13,456 bases of DNA from Bacillota bacterium (GTDB lineage: Bacteria; Bacillota; Limnochordia; Darwinibacteriales; Darwinibacteriaceae), in the NCBI GenBank assembly GCA_012518325.1, contig JAAYSR010000130.1:1-13456 (forward strand), written 5' to 3'. This document shows positions 12,599 to 13,456 of this stretch, in pieces; the stretch's first letter is position 1, and each line of letters starts with the position of its first letter. The notes beneath the pieces were generated by a model that was not told the DNA's origin, made no database searches, and saw nothing but the letters and a program-made list of their open reading frames with translations. The translations under genes and the position numbers were made by a program.

Positions 12599-13456
12599 TC
12601 AGTCTTCTCGAATCGCCCAGCCGGGTCTGGGCAGGGCGTCACGGTTCTGGCCGATAGATTTGGCCGGGAACCCTGCTAGGATTTCTCCAGCTTCGAAGAG
12701 GCTGCGCTGTTTCACCAAACTGCCCGCTTTCACTAGGGTATTGCTGCCTAGCCTGCTGTAGTCACAGATGATGGAACCTGCTTCTATGACACTGCCTGCT
12801 CCGATATGGGTGCCATGAATGATGCAGCCGGGGCCTATCGTTACATTGTCCTCAATGACAAGCTCATTGTCTGGCAGAAGGTGCAACACCGAGTTCTCCA
12901 GTATTTGTACATTTTCGCCGATCCGCACCGGACCATGGGAGTTCCCGATGATCCTGACACCGGATGCTACCACAGTGCCTTCGCCGATGATCACATCTCC
13001 TGTGATCTCAGCCGTATCGTAAATTAGAGCTGATTCAGCCACTGCCGGATACTTGCCGTTGTACTCGTAAAGCCTGCCCATGCTTGTCCTCCTCTGATCA
13101 TCATGCCCAATGATGTTCTCCACAAATGGAGCTAAGGACAGATCACCGCCTCGCATCCTGCTGATCATGTCCTTATCCTCTGCAGTTAAGGTTCGGATTA
13201 TCCTGCCCGGCCGTCCCACAACAACAGAGCCTGCCGGAACAGCCTGTCCTTCCGGAATCAGTGTTCCTTCCCCAAAAATGCACATGTCGCCGACTTTGGC
13301 GCCGGGGAGGAAGATTGTGCCGTTGCCGATTTCACACAGATTGCCGATTGTTGCGCCAATGGCTATGCATTTATGGCCAAAAATTGTCTTGCTGCCAACT
13401 TCAAGCGGATGTTCCGGTGTTCCAATCAGAATCGAATTTTCCAGTACCCAGGACGC
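12599..13456 (-). CDS. Tandem gamma-carbonic-anhydrase-like hexapeptide-repeat protein (5' end beyond window)
   Basis: The - strand frame is open from the stop at 12599-12601 to the window edge, giving 285 visible residues; the true start lies outside. An ATG at 13283-13285 is inside the first domain and not the start. Two left-handed beta-helix domains of hexapeptide repeats are seen (visible residues about 1-95 and 125-275), each ending in the typical PAGSVVVGRPGRIIR or FEAGEILAGFPAKSIG cap. Both resemble gamma-class carbonic anhydrases. At the three metal-histidine positions the first domain has Ile11/His28/Ile33 and the second His192/Pro209/His214, with identical spacing of 17 and 22. It may hydrate CO2, bind metal otherwise, or be a catalytically dead scaffold. 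The context gives no pathway. Confidence 0.8.
   Translation of the reverse strand, partial: ASWVLENSILIGTPEHPLEVGSKTIFGHKCIAIGATIGNLCEIGNGTIFLPGAKVGDMCIFGEGTLIPEGQAVPAGSVVVGRPGRIIRTLTAEDKDMISRMRGGDLSLAPFVENIIGHDDQRRTSMGRLYEYNGKYPAVAESALIYDTAEITGDVIIGEGTVVASGVRIIGNSHGPVRIGENVQILENSVLHLLPDNELVIEDNVTIGPGCIIHGTHIGAGSVIEAGSIICDYSRLGSNTLVKAGSLVKQRSLFEAGEILAGFPAKSIGQNRDALPRPGWAIRED

Overview
The window reads like a chromosome segment of an anaerobic or facultative Gram-positive bacterium, most likely a Clostridia-like member of Bacillota. The reasons are strong AGGAGG-type ribosome binding sites, intrinsic terminators after most operons, a glycyl-radical pyruvate formate-lyase, a DUF2200 protein, and FNR-type promoters. 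No rRNA, tRNA or CRISPR array was seen. The species cannot be named from the sequence alone.

Left part (1-5171, all + strand): about 280 bases without a convincing gene, then a YciI-family protein, a short-chain dehydrogenase, and a membrane diguanylate cyclase with a periplasmic solute-binding sensor, whose stop codon overlaps the start of a DUF2200 gene. A good promoter (TTGACG-17-TATAGT) then drives a pair of membrane-protein genes: a polyprenol/phytol-kinase-like protein and a cation-diffusion-facilitator-like protein with a degenerate metal site. The pair ends in a strong terminator.

Middle (5172-5940): directly behind that terminator lies what looks like the 5' tip of a group IIC intron, which is the usual insertion place for that class. 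It is followed by a leucine-rich-repeat gene on the - strand that has lost any normal start codon and signal peptide.

Right part (5986-12593, + strand): the core of the window. pflB is followed by a pyruvate formate-lyase activase fused in one 500-residue protein to a complete Crp/FNR-type regulator. A short Ric-like iron-sulfur repair protein, a P1B heavy-metal ATPase with an unusual CPG transmembrane motif, and a free-standing HMA metal chaperone follow. Three promoters (before pflB, before ric, before the HMA gene) each carry an FNR/CRP-like palindrome whose centre lies exactly 29.5 bases upstream of the -10 hexamer, which puts it at -41.5, the class II activator position. The simplest reading is a small regulon in which the activase-regulator fusion couples the oxygen-labile activase to transcription of its own operon and of a metal/iron-sulfur maintenance module.

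Right edge (12599-13456, - strand): a protein, cut by the window end, made of two left-handed beta-helix domains related to gamma-class carbonic anhydrases. The three metal-binding histidines are split between the two domains in a complementary way. It converges on the HMA gene with a shared 11-bp terminator hairpin.
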